A stretch of 12,440 bases of DNA, taken from Ureibacillus thermophilus. GTDB lineage: Bacteria > Bacillota > Bacilli > Bacillales_A > Planococcaceae. The DNA lies in the NCBI RefSeq assembly GCF_042657185.1, contig NZ_JBHSNN010000089.1; one strand, given 5' to 3'. Below the pieces are notes generated by a model. It did no database searches, was not told the origin of the DNA, and saw only the letters and a list, made by a program, of their open reading frames with translations. The position numbers and the translations under genes were made by a program. Shown piece by piece: positions 5,830-12,440 of this stretch (position 1 is its first letter; each line of letters begins with the position of its first letter).

Positions 5830-5857
5830 ATTATAACATATATAGATTTTAAGACAA
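5830..5857 (-). promoter_or_regulatory. Extended -10 promoter driving the leader and small ORFs
   Basis: On the minus strand there is TTGTCT (5852-5857), a 16-nt spacer ending ATGT, then TATAAT (5830-5835). The -10 is perfect and preceded by the TGn extension. The predicted start is near 5823. Confidence 0.6.
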
Positions 5858-6086
5858 TACTATTTACAAAATAATTCCATAATATAAAAACAATTAAAGC
5901 AAAGTATTACGATGATAGTATAAACATGAATCTTTGTCATATATAATAATAGTTAAGTAGAACCTAATAAATCGCAGAATCATAAGTAAGGTTCGCATGA
6001 AGTAAGAAAAGGTTCGCACCTTACGAATATATTCACTATTGAAAATATCGATGAAGTTAAACGTTATCTTAATTAAAATAATCTAG
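5858..6086. other. AT-rich spacer with a short repeated motif and a possible 3' gene remnant
   Basis: GGTTCGCA occurs twice (about 5989-5996 and 6011-6018). The second copy also forms AAGGT-TCGC-ACCTT. One plus-strand frame without a start codon reads GSHEVRKGSHLTNIFTIENI then DEVKRYLN and stops just before the element at 6088. It may be the tail of a lost gene. Nothing else is seen. Confidence 0.25.
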
Positions 6087-6087
6087 G

Positions 6088-6410
6088 AAGAGGCTGGGGC
6101 AAATCTAAAAAACATCACTTTCTCCAAAGAGAAAATGATGTTTTTTTGATATGTTATTAAAAATTGATTTCCGTTCCGAGAACCCTTTCTGCGGGCCCTC
6201 CTCTGAGTCATTCCTTCGCTCCTCGTGGTCTCGAGAGGGCTCGTCGCAGGAAAGCTTTGAATTTACTTCCTTGAACTTGCTCCGCTTTGCGACTAAGCGT
6301 GCGCGACAGGAACTTGCCCCGTCACTCCAATCAATTTTTCGTTATATCAATTTTTTATCAAAACTCTTTCAGCTACCCCTATCATTTTTGGTTTATGTCC
6401 CAGCCTCTTT
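6088..6410. mobile_element. MITE-like 323-bp non-autonomous element with IS1182-type ends
   Basis: The left end AAGAGGCTGGGGCAAA (6088-6103) and the right end, read inward AAAGAGGCTGGGACATAAA (6392-6410), are inverted repeats matching the IS end at 207-224. Just inside the left end is an 18-bp hairpin with one mismatch (6107-6124 / 6129-6146, loop CAAA, T-run), which would stop incoming transcription. The interior is G/C-rich and bounded by AAAAATTGATT (6159-6169) and AATCAATTTTT (6329-6339). It encodes no credible protein, so it is either a deletion derivative of a full IS or a true miniature element moved by the IS1182-type transposase. No target duplication is evident. Confidence 0.65.
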
Positions 6411-6524
6411 TATTTGTTTTCTTTTGTTCTACTTGCTTTCTATTCACTTTCAATCTATTAAAATGCTATATCATTATAAAATAATATTATTTGACCTATG
6501 AGTGTAGCGATTTAATTATGGTAA

Positions 6525-9002
6525 ATTGTAAGGGCGATTAACAAGAAAACAATTAAAGTAACTCTAAACAAAGAAGTATCTGATATTAAATTAGCTAATG
6601 TTAAAGTTGCTCTTAAAGATAACAACGCAGACTTATACCTTGAGAAAGTAGAAGTATCAGGTAAAGAAGTAACTATTACAACTGGTGATACATTAACTGT
6701 TGGAAAAACTTATGTTGTTAGCGTTAAGGATTTAGCTCCAGTTGAAACAACTTATAACGTAGCTCCTGCTGCTAAGGTTGAAGTTGTTAAAACTGTAGTT
6801 TCTGATAAAGCTAACACTAAACTTGAAACTAAAGTTTATGACAAAGACGGAAATGACATCACTCCAGACTATACAGTTAAGTTCGAATCTGCTGACACTT
6901 CTCATGTAGATGCAGATGGTAACGTAACTGTAACAGGTTTCCCTACTAGCGGTGTAATTGTTAAACCTTATGTAGTAGTTGGAAACGAAAAAGTATATGG
7001 TGCGCAAGTAACTATTAAAACTGCAGCTGCTGCAGCAACAACTTTTGAAGGATTTACTATCGTAGAGGACGATGATGGCGCAAATACTGCTTCTGCGACT
7101 AAGTTTGCTGATATTGATCCGAAAAATGTTAAAACATCTATTAAAATTGGAGAGGCTCCAGCAACTCAAACAAACAAATGGTACATTGCACCTTACGTAC
7201 TAGACCAATTTGGTCAACCATTCAGCAAAAATTCAACAGATTATAAGTATGAGTCTCTTGATCCAACTGTACTAGTTGTAAACTCTTCAACTGGTGAGAT
7301 TACTCCAATTTCAGCTGGAACAGCTCGCGTGAAAATCACTAGCGGCAATTTCAGCAAAGTAATTACTGTTGAAGTAAAAGCAGCTTCAGAGTTAAAAGAA
7401 TTAGCTGTTTCTACAGATAATGTAAGCTTGTCTGATAAGTCTCCTGCTCAGGCAATTACAGTAACAGCTAAAGACCAATACGGTGACTCATTTAACGTTA
7501 CAGGAATAACTATCGAGAAAAACGACCCTAACGGAGTAATTAATCTAAGCAGTACAACTGTTAATAGCGGCTCTTCTTTCACAATCACTCCTGTTGCAGG
7601 TAAAGAAGGTACTGCTACAATTACACTTAAAAAAGGTACTGTAACAAAAACTATTAACGTTACAGTTACAAAAGCAGACTCTACAGTTGCTGGTTATAAA
7701 GCGGTAATCGCTTCTGACTCAGTATCTAAAGACTTTGAAATTGATAAAGCGAAAACTTCTGTTACAGACCAAGATAACACTGTGAAATTAGAATTATATG
7801 CAGTTGATGCAAACGGTAATATTGTAAACAGCACACCAGTAAATGCAACATGGAAAGTTAAAGACTACACTAATGGTTTTGTAACAATTGATAATGATAC
7901 AAATACTGACGGTATCACTGACTCTGCGGTATCTTACGTAACTGTAACTGCTATAAAAGCGGGTACTGTAACACTTGTTCCAGTTGTTGGTGGTTTAGAG
8001 CTTTCACCTGTTACAATTACTGTTAAAGATTCAACTGTAAACTTAGCTTCTGTTGCAGTGAAACGCACAACAGTAAACGTAAATCAATCAGCAGGAAATG
8101 CTTGGTCAGCAGTTCATGGCAACCTTGAAGGTACTGGCACTGACGGAAAAGCTAAAACTGTAACTGCAGCTGATATTAAAGCTGTTTACAGCTCTGATTC
8201 TTCTGTAGTAGATAGCGCTATTAACCTTTCAACTTCGCCAACTATGACAATTCATAAAGCTGGTAGAACAACTGTAACTGTAGTATTCAAAGATGAATTG
8301 AAATTAAATCCAGTTGCATTTACTTTAAATGTAGTAGATGATGTGGCTCCTGATAAACCATCTATTACTGCTGCTACAGTAAAAGGTGGAACTGATGTAA
8401 CAATTGCTGATGTTGCTGAAGGTGTAACTGCATGGTTAGCTCCAGCAGGAACAACTAATTTCGTTGAAGGGGCTAATATGACGAAATTAGTTGGTACATC
8501 TGGTAATTCTGATACAACAATTAAAGCTCCTACAGCAGAAGGAACTTACTATTTATACCTAGTTGATGCTGCTGGTAACGTATCACAGCCTTCTACTAAT
8601 GCGATTACTGTAGATAATACTGCTCCTACTGATGCTAAAACAAATTCTGTTACTGTTACAAATGGAGCAAGCGGAGATCTTAAAGCGTATGAAGCAGGCG
8701 ATGTAATTACTATTAAATTCAGTGAAGAAGTAAGTGTTACTGAAGTTATCAAACTTTCTAACTGGACAGTTACTGGTACTCCAGCAGGTAATCTAGATGA
8801 CTCTACAATTACTGCTGTTGATCCAGATGGTGACAACTACGCTGATACATTTACTATTACTTTGAAAAATAGTAGCAGTGCTTTAGTTTTAGATAAAGAT
8901 GGCGCTAATGATCTCAAGATTGCAAAAGATAAAGTAGTTGACAGAGCAGGTAATGCTGCAACTGATGATATCACATTTGATTTACCAGACATCAACAACT
9001 AA
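6525..9002 (+). pseudogene. S-layer protein gene body lacking start, signal peptide and SLH domains (silent cassette)
   Basis: The frame is open from 6525 to TAA at 9000-9002 (825 codons) but has no ATG, GTG or TTG in its first 800 bases, and the first GTG (7329) has no ribosome site. From 6534 the peptide AINKKTIKVTLNKEVSDIKL matches the region that directly follows the three SLH domains in Lysinibacillus or Geobacillus-type S-layer proteins. The rest is Thr/Val/Ala-rich beta-sandwich sequence with BIG2-like Ig repeats (AVSTDNVSLSDKSPAQAITV, VTAKDQYGDSFNVTG) and ends AGNAATDDITFDLPDINN. Cysteine is absent, as usual in S-layer proteins. The uniform GTA/GTT/ACT/ACA codon use is that of a highly expressed gene, so it probably derives from one and was cut precisely after the anchoring domain. 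It may serve as a recombination donor for an expressed S-layer locus. Confidence 0.8.
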
Positions 9003-9006
9003 TGAG

Positions 9007-9084
9007 ATAGGTGCCGGTCACCATTCGAAGTATATCAAAATATGTCGAAAGCTCTGCGGAGAGAAATCTCTGCGGGGCTTTTCC
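9007..9084 (+). terminator. S-layer terminator within repeat copy A
   Basis: AAAGCTCTGCGGAGA (9048-9062), a GAAA tetraloop, and TCTCTGCGGGGCTTT (9067-9081) form a 15-bp stem with three G-U pairs, followed by TCCTTTTCC. Upstream lie GGTGCCGGTCACC and CGAAGT. The whole block recurs at 10572-10640. Confidence 0.8.
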
Positions 9085-9245
9085 TTTTCCTTCCTTTCCT
9101 TCGATTAAAAAGAAAAAAGGCAAAGCGACATGGCTTCTGGAAAAGTAACGATGCACGAATAATGGAAGGATTAAAGCTATATCTTGTTGAATTAGGCTTT
9201 AGGAAATGCTTGTTGCAAATTAAGGGTAAAAAGAGGTGTCAAACT

Positions 9246-10424
9246 ATGTCAGTTCATTTAGTTACCAATGATTTATTAGATCAATTTAATGAGTTGTTGG
9301 ATATGACCGAAGCGAAACTCAATATTATTTCTCCTTTTATTGGTATGCAGACTGCTTCTAGGTTGGCGGATTGGCTTATTCAAAATCCTAATGTAAAATG
9401 TAACATAATCACCCGATTTTATCGAGAAGAATTCATTGAAAATGTCAGTAGTGTCTTTGGTCTTGAAAAGTTACTGCACGCTGGGGCGAAAATATATGCT
9501 TTGATAGATTTGCATTCTAAACTGTATATGTTTGATTCTCATTCTGTCATTATTGGTTCGGCAAACTTTACTCACGGTGGTTTTGTATCAAACCATGAGA
9601 TTGCAGTTTTACTGAGCAATGAGCCAGAAATTGCATCCAAATGTATAGAATACTTTAATGATTTGTTATCAAGGATTGAAAATGCAGGGGGCGGTTTAGT
9701 TATACAAGAATGGATTGATGAGGAAAAAGAGGCAATTCGTAAAATAGCCCCTAATAGAAAGGATAAATCCGTTACTTACTCGAATGAAGCAAAAAAGGGT
9801 GTGAAGCTTTCTAAGATTGTTAAACTAGATTCTTTTGAAGAGTTTATCCAAAGTACGCCAAAGATTAGCTTAACACAGGAAGAAGTTTGGCTGAAATTTG
9901 AAGGGACTGGGGAAGACCGCATTCCTAATCATTTGGATTATCAAGAAATGAAGGGTGTACGGAAAAGAGATCTTAATCGAACATTTTTTCCAACAAGACC
10001 AAGTGGTATCAAAAAAGGCGATTTGTTATTTTTGACTATTGTTAGCTTCGATGAAAATAACCAGCCAACCCCGATGATTGTTGGGTATGCTCGAACAGAT
10101 GGATATCATCATGACAATGTTGCTGATGCTAGTGAAATAAAAGAAGAACCTTGGAAAGAAAGGTTTCCATACTTTGTAGAGTTTACAGGTGGTAAAGCAG
10201 TTAAGGCTCCGATTAAGAATGGCATTCGTTTAATTGACTTATATGCCAGCCTTGGAAAAGCAACGTATCCTTCATTGCAACAAAAGTCAAATGTTAGCTT
10301 AAAAACATTACACAGTATGCATTTTAGAAGGTCACACATTCGTATTACAAGTGAAGCGAGAGACTATCTGATGAAAGAGCTAGATAAGCTGTTTACTAAA
10401 TATGGGTATATTCAGCTAGGATAA
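9246..10424 (+). CDS. PLD/HKD-family nuclease with possible EVE/PUA-like C-terminal domain
   Basis: ATG 9246 (392 aa) has the ribosome site AAGAGGTG 7 nt upstream. The longer frame from 9042 starts inside a terminator hairpin and is rejected. Residues 1-145 form a phospholipase-D-type fold with one HKD motif: H90-S-K92, D97, then GSANFT (104-109), N116 and E118. Single-HKD proteins act as dimers and include the BfiI and NgoFVII restriction nucleases. A lysine-rich linker (about 160-200) leads to a second domain (about 205-392) with KKGDLLFLTIVSF, IVGYARTDG and WKERFPYFVEF, a pattern like PUA/EVE/ASCH domains that bind modified bases. That combination would fit a modification-dependent (type IV-like) restriction enzyme, but the second domain call is tentative. 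No methyltransferase is adjacent. The gene lies alone between two copies of the same terminator repeat, suggesting it arrived as a cassette. Confidence 0.75.
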   Translation: MSVHLVTNDLLDQFNELLDMTEAKLNIISPFIGMQTASRLADWLIQNPNVKCNIITRFYREEFIENVSSVFGLEKLLHAGAKIYALIDLHSKLYMFDSHSVIIGSANFTHGGFVSNHEIAVLLSNEPEIASKCIEYFNDLLSRIENAGGGLVIQEWIDEEKEAIRKIAPNRKDKSVTYSNEAKKGVKLSKIVKLDSFEEFIQSTPKISLTQEEVWLKFEGTGEDRIPNHLDYQEMKGVRKRDLNRTFFPTRPSGIKKGDLLFLTIVSFDENNQPTPMIVGYARTDGYHHDNVADASEIKEEPWKERFPYFVEFTGGKAVKAPIKNGIRLIDLYASLGKATYPSLQQKSNVSLKTLHSMHFRRSHIRITSEARDYLMKELDKLFTKYGYIQLG

Positions 10425-10447
10425 GTATCAATAATAGTAAAAGGCGA

Positions 10448-10479
10448 TTGGGATCGGTGCCTTTGCATTGCGATCCCAA
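10448..10479 (+). repeat. Inverted repeat after the nuclease gene
   Basis: TTGGGATCG (10448-10456) pairs with CGATCCCAA (10471-10479) over a 14-nt loop, 24 bp past the nuclease stop codon. There is no T-run, so it is more a structural hairpin than a terminator. Confidence 0.5.
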
Positions 10480-10508
10480 AAGTAGACAATATAAAATCGG
10501 TTAACCCG

Positions 10509-10550
10509 AAGGAATCAGGGCTAAACATCTCTGATTCCTTTCCTTTTCTT
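10509..10550 (+). terminator. Intrinsic terminator of the nuclease gene
   Basis: AAGGAATCAG (10509-10518) pairs with CTGATTCCTT (10531-10540), followed by TCCTTTTCTT. Confidence 0.75.
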
Positions 10551-10555
10551 TGATC

Positions 10556-10640
10556 TGTGCCTGTCACTGGAATAGGTGCCTGTCACGCCCCGAAGTTTGT
10601 CGAAAAGCTCTGCGGAGAGAAATCTCTGCGGGGATTTTCT
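10556..10640 (+). repeat. Repeat copy B: tandem GTGCCTGTCAC and duplicated terminator
   Basis: GTGCCTGTCAC occurs twice (near 10557 and 10576), then CGAAGT and the hairpin 10602-10618 / 10623-10639 with a GAAA loop. From TGTCGAAA to CTGCGGGG this copy equals the S-layer terminator at 9043-9077 except for one extra A. The nuclease gene lies between the two copies, about 1.55 kb apart. Confidence 0.85.
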
Positions 10641-10670
10641 TAGAATGTTAATTTTAGGGGTTGTTGAGAA

Positions 10671-10904
10671 ATGAGCCGAACAGTTTATCACGTTACCTAT
10701 TCAAATGAATTAGAAAAATGGAAAGTGATAAAGGAAAATTCGAGTAGAGTATCAAGTTACCATGATACCAAATCGGCTGCAATCGAAGAAGCAAAGCGGT
10801 TGGCGAAAAAGAATATACCTAGCCAAGTGAAAGTTCATAATCAAGATGGTACGATTAGTGATGAATGGACATATGGGGATGACCCATTTCCACCAAGAGG
10901 CTGA
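10671..10904 (+). CDS. DUF2188-like small protein
   Basis: 77 aa, ATG 10671 with AGGGG about 10 nt upstream. The layout VYHVTYSNELEKWKVIKENS, then a helix with SAAIEEAKRLAKK, then QVKVHNQDGTISDEWTYGDD is that of the DUF2188 family. These are small alpha/beta proteins, usually 60-80 aa, whose tail typically carries IH..DG.I..E.TYG. Their function is unknown; they are scattered among accessory genes. It follows repeat copy B directly, so its promoter must lie in the 30-bp gap or transcription must pass the terminator. No operon partner is visible; the next gene starts 214 bp on. Confidence 0.75.
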   Translation: MSRTVYHVTYSNELEKWKVIKENSSRVSSYHDTKSAAIEEAKRLAKKNIPSQVKVHNQDGTISDEWTYGDDPFPPRG

Positions 10905-10910
10905 CATTCA

Positions 10911-10937
10911 GGGACACAGGGACAGGTTTTTCGTCCC
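10911..10937. repeat. GGGACAGG-type short inverted repeat
   Basis: GGGAC (10919-10923) and GTCCC (10933-10937) enclose AGGTTTTTC, preceded by another GGGACA. Together with the GTGCCTGTCAC blocks it looks like a dispersed REP-type repeat. Confidence 0.4.
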
Positions 10938-11021
10938 AGAACTAAGGATACTTCCAGAAATAAGCTGAAGGTAAAGGGCTTTGGCTCTTTCTCATCTATT
11001 AAAATTGAATGAGTATAGTAG

Positions 11022-11072
11022 AAACCACAACATGACAAAACTTCTAAAGAAATTGTCGTGTTGTGGTTTTAA
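11022..11072 (+). terminator. 17-bp hairpin terminator after the DUF2188 gene
   Basis: AAACCACAACATGACAA (11022-11038) pairs with TTGTCGTGTTGTGGTTT (11053-11069), with one G-U pair, followed by TAA. The reverse strand also has A/T-rich flanks. Confidence 0.7.
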
Positions 11073-11118
11073 TGTATTACAAAAATTTCAATTTTGTAAT
11101 TGATTAGGAAGTGAGATT

Positions 11119-11424
11119 ATGCCAGATATTAACCAATTAAAACAAGTTATTTCAAGTGGTGATGATAGACATAATAATCGTTTAATATTAGATTTGAATG
11201 GTAATTTTCAATTATATCATTATGATAATGAAGAAGATGCTGAAAAATTTGAAAAATTAATTTATGTTACAAGATGGGAAACTTTTGATGCTGGTAATGA
11301 TTATGTAGGAATAGAAGCATCTAATGACGAAAAATATTTGTCTAGTATTATGGAATGGGCTAATCAATGTTGGGATGAGTATCAAAAAACAGGTAGAACA
11401 AAAATAGTAAATATGTGGAGTTAA
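11119..11424 (+). CDS. Acidic 101-aa protein, unknown function
   Basis: ATG 11119 has the ribosome site AGGAAGTGA 4-6 nt upstream. It is soluble and acidic, with no signal peptide or membrane span. Visible segments are NNRLILDLNGNFQLYHY (beta hairpin), a helix with EEDAEKFEKLI, VTRWETFDAGNDYVG, then a C-terminal helix with SSIMEWANQCWDEYQKTG. The overall pattern resembles the small immunity-type proteins found near polymorphic toxins in Bacilli, but no toxin gene is present and I do not recognise the family. It is strongly AT-rich with many AAT/GAT codons, unlike the S-layer body, which suggests recent acquisition. It stands alone between two terminators. Confidence 0.65.
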   Translation: MPDINQLKQVISSGDDRHNNRLILDLNGNFQLYHYDNEEDAEKFEKLIYVTRWETFDAGNDYVGIEASNDEKYLSSIMEWANQCWDEYQKTGRTKIVNMWS

Positions 11425-11492
11425 TAAAGTATTAGAGACAGTTTCTATGGTTCATTTGTAAGCCCGAATTCAAACAACGCCTATAAATCAAC

Positions 11493-11545
11493 AACACCTC
11501 CCTGTAATATGGAATTATCAATTACAGAGGAGGTGTTCTTTTTTT
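11493..11545 (+). terminator. Intrinsic terminator next to the IS21 end
   Basis: AACACCTCC (11493-11501) pairs with GGAGGTGTT (11529-11537). The stem continues inward with TGTAAT/ATTACA, and TTTTTTT follows (11539-11545). Confidence 0.85.
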
Positions 11546-11547
11546 GG

Positions 11548-11619
11548 TGTTTTTGGCAAGTAGAAAATGCTTGTAATGGCAATTAAAAATGCATACAATA
11601 CACTTGCCAAATTCCATGA
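11548..11619. repeat. IS21-family terminal region
   Basis: The element end is placed at TG (11548-11549) of TGTTTTTGGCAAG. TTGGCAAGT and its inverse ACTTGCCAA (about 11554 and 11602) bracket two shorter related motifs (ATGCTTGTAATGGCAA, ATGCATAC). Multiple terminal repeats of this sort are typical of IS21-family ends and bind the transposase. Confidence 0.5.
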
Positions 11620-12339
11620 TTAATGTTGTGAAATCGAGTCTTTATATCGGTGGCTTTCGCCTTTAAAGATGATTAAATGAGAATGGTGAATCAGTCGATC
11701 GATGACGGCTTCTGTTAAAATAGGATCTCCAAAGACATTATTCCATTGGCTAAACGGTAAATTGGTTGTCACAATGATGCTTTTGGTTTCATAGCACATG
11801 GAAATGACCTGAAATAATAACTCTGCCCCCTGTTTATGCAATGGAATATAGCCCAATTCATCAAGAATCAAGAGATCCAACTTTTCGATTTGATTGAGAA
11901 ATTTACCAAGGTCACCTTTTTCATTGGCCTCCAATAAAGCATTGACAATGGAGGCGGCCGTATAGAACTTCACTCTTTTTCCTTGTTTTTTCATCAAATT
12001 GAGGGCGATGAGAGTGGAAAGGAATGTTTTACCGGTTCCCACTCCGCCATAGAAGATAAGGTTTTCCTGATTGTTCGTAAACTCCCCTTCTAACATATAA
12101 TCTTTTGTTATACCAGGAGCTAATTGGATATCACGCCAATCATATGGTTTATTTGGGATTTTTGGCAAAGTTGACTGTTTTAATAATAAGTTAATTCTTC
12201 TCTCATCACGATGCTGGACTTCTTGTTCAAACAGTTTTAATAAGAACTCCTCCTTTGTTTCCGCCTGAATGGTATGGTAATTTGCTGGAATCCAGCTTAA
12301 TTTTAGTCTTTTGGCATACTCCTTAATTAACTTTTCCAT
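11620..12339 (-). CDS. istB: IS21-family helper ATPase IstB
   Basis: 239 aa, ATG 12339 behind AAGGAGG (9 nt spacing). It is an AAA+ ATPase that assembles on target DNA and activates the IstA transposase. Motifs: N-terminal helical domain (1-75), Walker A GGVGTGKT (98-105), Walker B LDLLILDE (154-161), sensor 1 with IIVTTN (188-193), arginine finger in VIDRL (R215), and the usual ending HRYKDSI. The length is normal (about 240-250) and no motif is missing, so it looks intact. It overlaps the end of istA by 13 bases, the standard coupled arrangement. The gene is also called transposition helper or DnaC-like. Confidence 0.95.
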   Translation of the reverse strand: MEKLIKEYAKRLKLSWIPANYHTIQAETKEEFLLKLFEQEVQHRDERRINLLLKQSTLPKIPNKPYDWRDIQLAPGITKDYMLEGEFTNNQENLIFYGGVGTGKTFLSTLIALNLMKKQGKRVKFYTAASIVNALLEANEKGDLGKFLNQIEKLDLLILDELGYIPLHKQGAELLFQVISMCYETKSIIVTTNLPFSQWNNVFGDPILTEAVIDRLIHHSHLIIFKGESHRYKDSISQH

Positions 12340-12440
12340 CTTGCCTTACCTCCTTGGGATTCGAACAGACGATCATAATGCCTTACTCCCCGGAAAGCTT
12401 CAGGCACATCTGGAATATGTTTTTTCGGTTGAATTGGCTC
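12327..12440 (-). CDS. istA: IS21-family transposase IstA, C-terminal end (5' part outside window)
   Basis: The frame open from the window edge ends at TAA 12327-12329. The last 37 residues include EPIQPKKHIPDVPEAFRGVR and HYDRLFESQGGKARWKS. A short basic or proline-rich tail ending near the istB start, with the istB ribosome site inside the istA frame, is typical of IS21 elements. The DDE core lies outside the window. Confidence 0.8.
   Translation of the reverse strand, partial: EPIQPKKHIPDVPEAFRGVRHYDRLFESQGGKARWKS

Noticed and set aside
6151..6501. 116-aa plus ORF over the MITE-like element
   Set aside because: It runs across the element's right end and its palindromic core, has no ribosome site and reads like non-coding DNA.
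6732..7169. 145-aa minus-strand ORF rich in Cys and Ser
   Set aside because: It lies opposite the S-layer frame. Its Ser/Cys/Asn-rich composition is the mirror of the biased GTA/GCT/ACT codons, and there is no ribosome site.
8549..8836. 95-aa minus-strand ORF
   Set aside because: Same reason: a shadow of the S-layer coding strand.
7329..9002. S-layer protein starting at GTG 7329
   Set aside because: No ribosome site, it starts in the middle of an Ig-like repeat, and the frame and homology extend 800 bases upstream.
9042..9245. Longer start for the PLD nuclease
   Set aside because: The upstream ATG falls in the terminator repeat, and the first 68 codons translate the hairpin. ATG 9246 has a good ribosome site.

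Overview
The window looks like an accessory, recombination-prone stretch of a low-GC Gram-positive spore-former-type genome (Bacillaceae or Planococcaceae, for example Lysinibacillus or a relative). The reasons are AT-rich DNA, strong AAGGAGG ribosome sites, a Sip-type signal peptidase, an S-layer gene body whose reading frame resembles Lysinibacillus or Geobacillus-type S-layer proteins, a YvsG/YdjM-type membrane hydrolase, and IS1182- and IS21-type elements. The taxonomic call is inference from family resemblance only.

Left part (1-2540): the 3' end of an IS1182-like transposase lies against a type I signal peptidase gene (minus strand). The IS end supplies the last residues, the stop codon and the terminator of that gene. 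Next come a 5' fragment of a zinc-ribbon DDE transposase, a 39-residue membrane ORF with a very good ribosome site, a yvsG/ydjM-like gene broken by one frameshift and truncated, and a ribbon-helix-helix-like small protein.

Middle part (2640-6090): an AbrB/MazE/SpoVT-type regulator (minus), a 0.67-kb gene-free stretch with four copies of the palindrome AACGTCTGACGTT, a complete tyrosine recombinase (minus), and a gene-free stretch with a perfect 20-bp inverted repeat and a remnant of unknown origin. After that comes a minus-strand transcription unit that starts from an extended -10 promoter near 5830. It runs through a long structured leader ending in an intrinsic terminator, then two tiny ORFs (39 and 64 aa) with good ribosome sites.

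Right part (6088-12440): a 323-bp non-autonomous element whose ends match the IS1182 end at the left edge, then a 2.5-kb S-layer gene body. The body has no start codon, signal peptide or SLH anchoring domain, so it reads as a silent S-layer cassette. It is followed by a terminator that recurs 1.55 kb further on. Between the two copies lies a gene for a PLD/HKD-type nuclease with a C-terminal domain that may be EVE/PUA-like, a possible modification-dependent restriction enzyme. Two small genes follow (DUF2188-like and an acidic 101-aa protein), and the window ends in an IS21-family element (istB complete, istA partial).

Functionally, the window mixes cell-surface genes (signal peptidase, S-layer cassette) with recombination functions (tyrosine recombinase, three IS families, a MITE-like element) and a possible defence gene. 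This fits a site of surface-antigen variation and cargo exchange.
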